In this document: positions 61,078 to 64,000 of the stretch, in pieces
Numbering within the stretch: position 1 is the first letter of the stretch
Layout: the number at the start of each line of letters is the position of its first letter
NCBI GenBank assembly: GCA_916613615.1
Contig: OU744736.1
Location: 5,420,330-5,484,329, forward strand
Source of the DNA: Steromphala cineraria
Taxonomy: Eukaryota; Mollusca; Gastropoda; Trochida; Trochidae
DNA: 64,000 bases
Direction: 5' to 3'
The notes under the pieces: model-generated
What the model saw: only the letters and a program-made list of their open reading frames with translations
What the model was told of the DNA's origin: nothing
Database searches by the model: none
Position numbers and translations under genes: made by a program

Positions 61078-61982
61078 TTTAGCGCCCTTGCCGAAGACGG
61101 GGCTCTTATCAAAATGTCTTAATCATTCAGTCGAATGATAATTTTTTTTGTATATTCTCGGACTGCATATAGTTTTTAGCAAAATTAACAAATCCAATTA
61201 GTAATTAAAAAGGAGGACTGAAATAAAGTCTTCAAACGATTTTTTATATACTATTTTATATGTTTGTAATGTACAGCTGCGTACCTTAAGTTTGTTCACT
61301 TGCTTGTGTATCTTAGTGCAAATATCATGTAACTTGGGTTTCATTTTGACGCCCATAAAAAAAACAAACTAGGAGCATCTAATTGCAACAACCAATTATC
61401 CATTAGCTAAATAATAATTCCCAAACCATCTTTCGGGATAGTCTTGTCACTGGTACTGAATTTAGATTTTTGGCATGATTAAATAGACAGATGGGGTCAT
61501 ATTTGTTAAATTCAGATTTTCTGAAATTTCGTTTTAAATATTCTATATAAACGTTGTAAGAAAGAAATCAGTACAATTACATTGCATTAATGCAAAGGAA
61601 ACAAATATGACAGAGGTCCATAGCTATTGATCACTTATGAAGGATTTTGTAGCGAAAAATACAAAATAGTGTTTTTGAAATTTGACCCCTGGTCATTTCA
61701 ATGCTCTGCCAAATTAGTTAGGTTATCTTTAAGGTATGACATACGAATCTATTAACGCAAACTGAATGTTAACTAATGTATTCAAATTTCAACATTATCT
61801 GTTTTGTTTTCGCATTGCCAGGATGCCCCAAAGACATTCCAAATTACAAGATATTTGCACTAAAAACACAGGTAAGTGAAGAAACATAAGATACGCAGCT
61901 GTACGGTATGCTTGGAGAGGGGGGGCTTTGTGTTTTTTAGGGGGCGTTAGGGGGCGCTTATAGGGTGAGGGCGCTTATTAAG
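61078..61982. mobile_element. Likely DNA transposon with AAGCGCCC ends
   Basis: The left end reads CTATTTAGCGCCCTTGCC. The right end, read inward, is CTTAATAAGCGCCCTCACCC followed by further GCGCCCCCTAACGCCCCC words at 61,925-61,960. A fragment of the left end is also at 18,570. Terminal runs of GCGCCC words are frequent in marine invertebrate DNA transposons. The target duplication is not clear. The interior is AT-rich without a transposase. Confidence 0.5.
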
Positions 61983-62085
61983 TCCAATATGGTAGTTAGC
62001 ATACAAATGCACTGCTGGAAATAATACTTGAAAAATAAAGTACCACAATGTGAAACAATTTAACATCAGAAACATCATGTTAATT

Positions 62086-62830
62086 AAGGATTGTTTTACA
62101 TGTTTTGTGCCTCTATCGATGTATAACAGCAAAAAATCGCGTAGCGTAGCGTAGCGATTTTATACCAAATTTGTTGCTGTTATACATCGATAGAGGCACA
62201 AAACATGTAAAACAATCCTTATAATTACAAAATCAACATTTTAACAAAGTTTTTCCTAATTATTTTCAAAAAATCTGTCATCAATGTCGTGAGATTGTGG
62301 TTTGTTACACGAAACAATACAAAGTTGAGTCAAAATTGAGAACTCCATAAACTAAAACGGCCGAAGATTCAATTTCGTTTTCGCAACCATTGACATCAAT
62401 GCAATCACAATTCGTCTTTACCGGAATCCGCATTTTCGGAATAACCCTTATTAGCATATCACTCGACGTTCAAAATGTCCGCCGTTTGCGAGACGCTCGG
62501 AGCGAAGAAGCTTGAGGACTCGTAGTTATTAAAATGCAGTCTTTCCGGTGAATGTATGGATTGTGTTAGTGAGAGGAATGTATTTACTTGTTACAAACGC
62601 AGGTGGGAAGTGATAGGATATGTTATATTTGTCTTTGCAACAGAACGTAACTCGCAACTGTCAAAACCGGACTATTGCGTCAGGTGATTGTGACGTCACA
62701 AGGAATGAACGCACATGGTATGGTTGCAAATTTTTCTGCATTCATCGAGAAATGGCAGCAGGTTTTTGAGCGCTCTCGTCCAATCAGAATCGCGGAAATT
62801 AGTGTAACAAATCCATTTGTAATTATTTGG
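62086..62830 (+). mobile_element. Palindrome-headed repeat, family 3
   Basis: The head (62,086-62,220) has perfect 47-base arms starting AAGGATTGTTTTACATG and ending TATAACAGCAA. In the loop is a second small hairpin, AAAATCGC, then GTAGC repeated, then GCGATTTT. The body contains GACGTTCAAAATGTCCGCCG, GATTGTGACGTCACAAGG and CGTCCAATCAGAATCGCGG. The right boundary is taken near ACAAATCC and is approximate. Confidence 0.65.
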
Positions 62831-63603
62831 TGGTAACAAGCAACCAGTAGCTTAAATCATAAAATTATTCTTTGTAACATACACAAACATAAACATTCAC
62901 CTCAACATAAATTTAGTCAAGCTAAAACGATTTGGTATTACCTGACAATTTCAATGATTTATACATCTGTTCTATTACATGGGTGAGAAATCAAACCTAA
63001 ATAAAAAATATTTATGACGTTTATTGAATCAAATTTCACCTGATTAACCTATTACACAGGTCAATGAGTGACTATGAGTCAAAAGGTTAGTGATATGAAC
63101 GGCAGGAAACTAACTATATTTCATGTTCAATCGGTTTTTAAATCAGATATTCACGTCATTGTCACATTCTTATGAAAAGAAAATTATGCTACCTCAAAAG
63201 AGTATTTATTGTATTGTAGACGAGATTAATCACGAAGAAAAGGTATAAATATTTTGATATTGTCATATGTAAGAAAATCTAAAGTTAATTGAATTGTCAT
63301 ATAAAATTCACCCTATTATTTGTTTTAGTTTTCATGTTTTCACATCACTCCTTCATATCACAAAGACGATAATGTGTAACATAATGTTGGTAATGAAATC
63401 AAAAATCGGTTATTCAGCAACATCAAACAAACGTATACAGTGAACATTGATAACAAAAAGTAATTTCTGATTGTAAAATATAATACAATTTCAAATTGAT
63501 ATTTTCCTTGTTACCATCATATTTGCTATTAACAATTTCAATTTTGGAATTCACTAGGGCACACACAACGCACTTAACGAGTCACGTGACAGTCACTTCA
63601 CAC

Positions 63604-63757
63604 ACATTCATTAATTATAAGGGACACAATTTCAACATCATACGTCTTGAGAAACATTTAATTCTAAAACCCATTCACACATGTTCATTAATTAAAAAGG
63701 ACACACTTTCAACGACCTATTTCATCAGAAACATTTAATTCTTAAACCCATTCAGCT
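63604..63757 (+). repeat. 77-bp tandem duplication
   Basis: TTCATTAATTA(T/A)AA(G)GGACACA(A/C)TTTCAAC through GAAACATTTAATTCT and AAACCCATTCA occurs twice. The copies differ by several bases. The partner unit near 22.7 kb and the unit A copies show the AATTC and CCATTCA block once. Confidence 0.8.
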
Positions 63758-64000
63758 GGTAATAACATGCAATCTTCGTCACCTTACGTTGGTTTCTTAC
63801 AATCAAATGTTTTCCTTCAAGGCAGTGCAATCAATCTGATACTTACCCATAAAGTGACCCACATTCAAAGTATGTACGAAATACATACTATGTGAGAGTA
63901 AAGGTTTGCCAGGTTGAGTTCCATGAGAGAATTAGATCCACAGAAAATCATTGAATTTATAGTGGCGCAGCCACGAGTGAAATATCAACTTTACCCATGT

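Larger units (their letters stand above)
58255..63900 (-). repeat. Unit D inverted copy, proximal part
   Basis: It is the reverse partner of 22,560-25,540, interrupted by the MITE at 58,946, the element at 61,078 and the palindromic repeat at 62,086. Matching blocks include ATGAAATTTTGCACGAGAGAC, GTTTACTTGCTCGATAC, CATTCAAGACATGTAGAACG and GTGACCCACATTC (63,857). Confidence 0.7.

Overview
This window looks like AT-rich nuclear DNA from a marine invertebrate, most like a bivalve or another lophotrochozoan. That guess is an inference from the repeat types (a LINE whose 3' tail reads GGGCCGATGGCC, an L2/CR1-like LINE, Tc1-like and piggyBac elements, a tRNA-derived SINE, and a histone fragment with a metazoan 3' stem-loop). 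I find no intact multi-exon gene, no rRNA and no functional tRNA. Nothing here is organised like a bacterial or viral genome. Almost all short open frames are chance or repeat-derived.

The backbone is a set of old, diverged duplications. About 0.7-4.3 kb matches 50.2-54.25 kb in inverted orientation, 9.6-12.0 kb matches 45.3-49.2 kb inverted, 14.7-16.3 kb matches 40.0-42.9 kb inverted, and 21.7-28.1 kb matches 56.4-63.9 kb inverted. Parts of 1-4 kb also match 22-23 kb in direct orientation. The left half is therefore a (+) array of related units and the right half a (-) array, with 28-38 kb as the messy junction. One 39-codon exon-like block with splice signals survives in both orientations (11,009-11,125 + and 48,443-48,559 -). 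It is the best evidence that a gene, or a duplicated gene relic, once ran through these units. A second exon-like frame lies at about 39.86-40.22 kb (-).

Later insertions sit on this backbone, and several can be read exactly because a paralogous empty copy lies in the same window. They are: a 4.3 kb non-autonomous piggyBac-type element (5,223-9,550, TTAA target); a 5'-truncated LINE with a 14-bp target duplication (18,797-20,782); a SINE with a 9-bp duplication (26,430-26,630); a 1.2 kb element with an 8-bp duplication and nine copies of TTTGGTTGCAG (41,586-42,811); a 3.7 kb element whose ends carry 19 and 6 copies of a 21-bp palindromic unit (30,960-34,695, 8-bp duplication), with a Harbinger-type element nested inside (32,044-33,377); two TTAA MITEs; two decayed Tc1/mariner copies; and an H2B fragment that kept its histone 3' processing signals.

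The most unusual pattern is a shared design in four unrelated-looking repeat families (4.35, 28.1/28.9, 47.5 kb; 12.2 kb; 52.97 kb; 62.1 kb). Each has a 135-150 bp near-perfect palindrome at one end, followed by a body with TGACGTCA-type sites and, in three of the four, CCAATC(A/G)GA. In the first family three such sites are spaced 21-22 bp apart. These look like mobile palindromes carrying promoter-like DNA.
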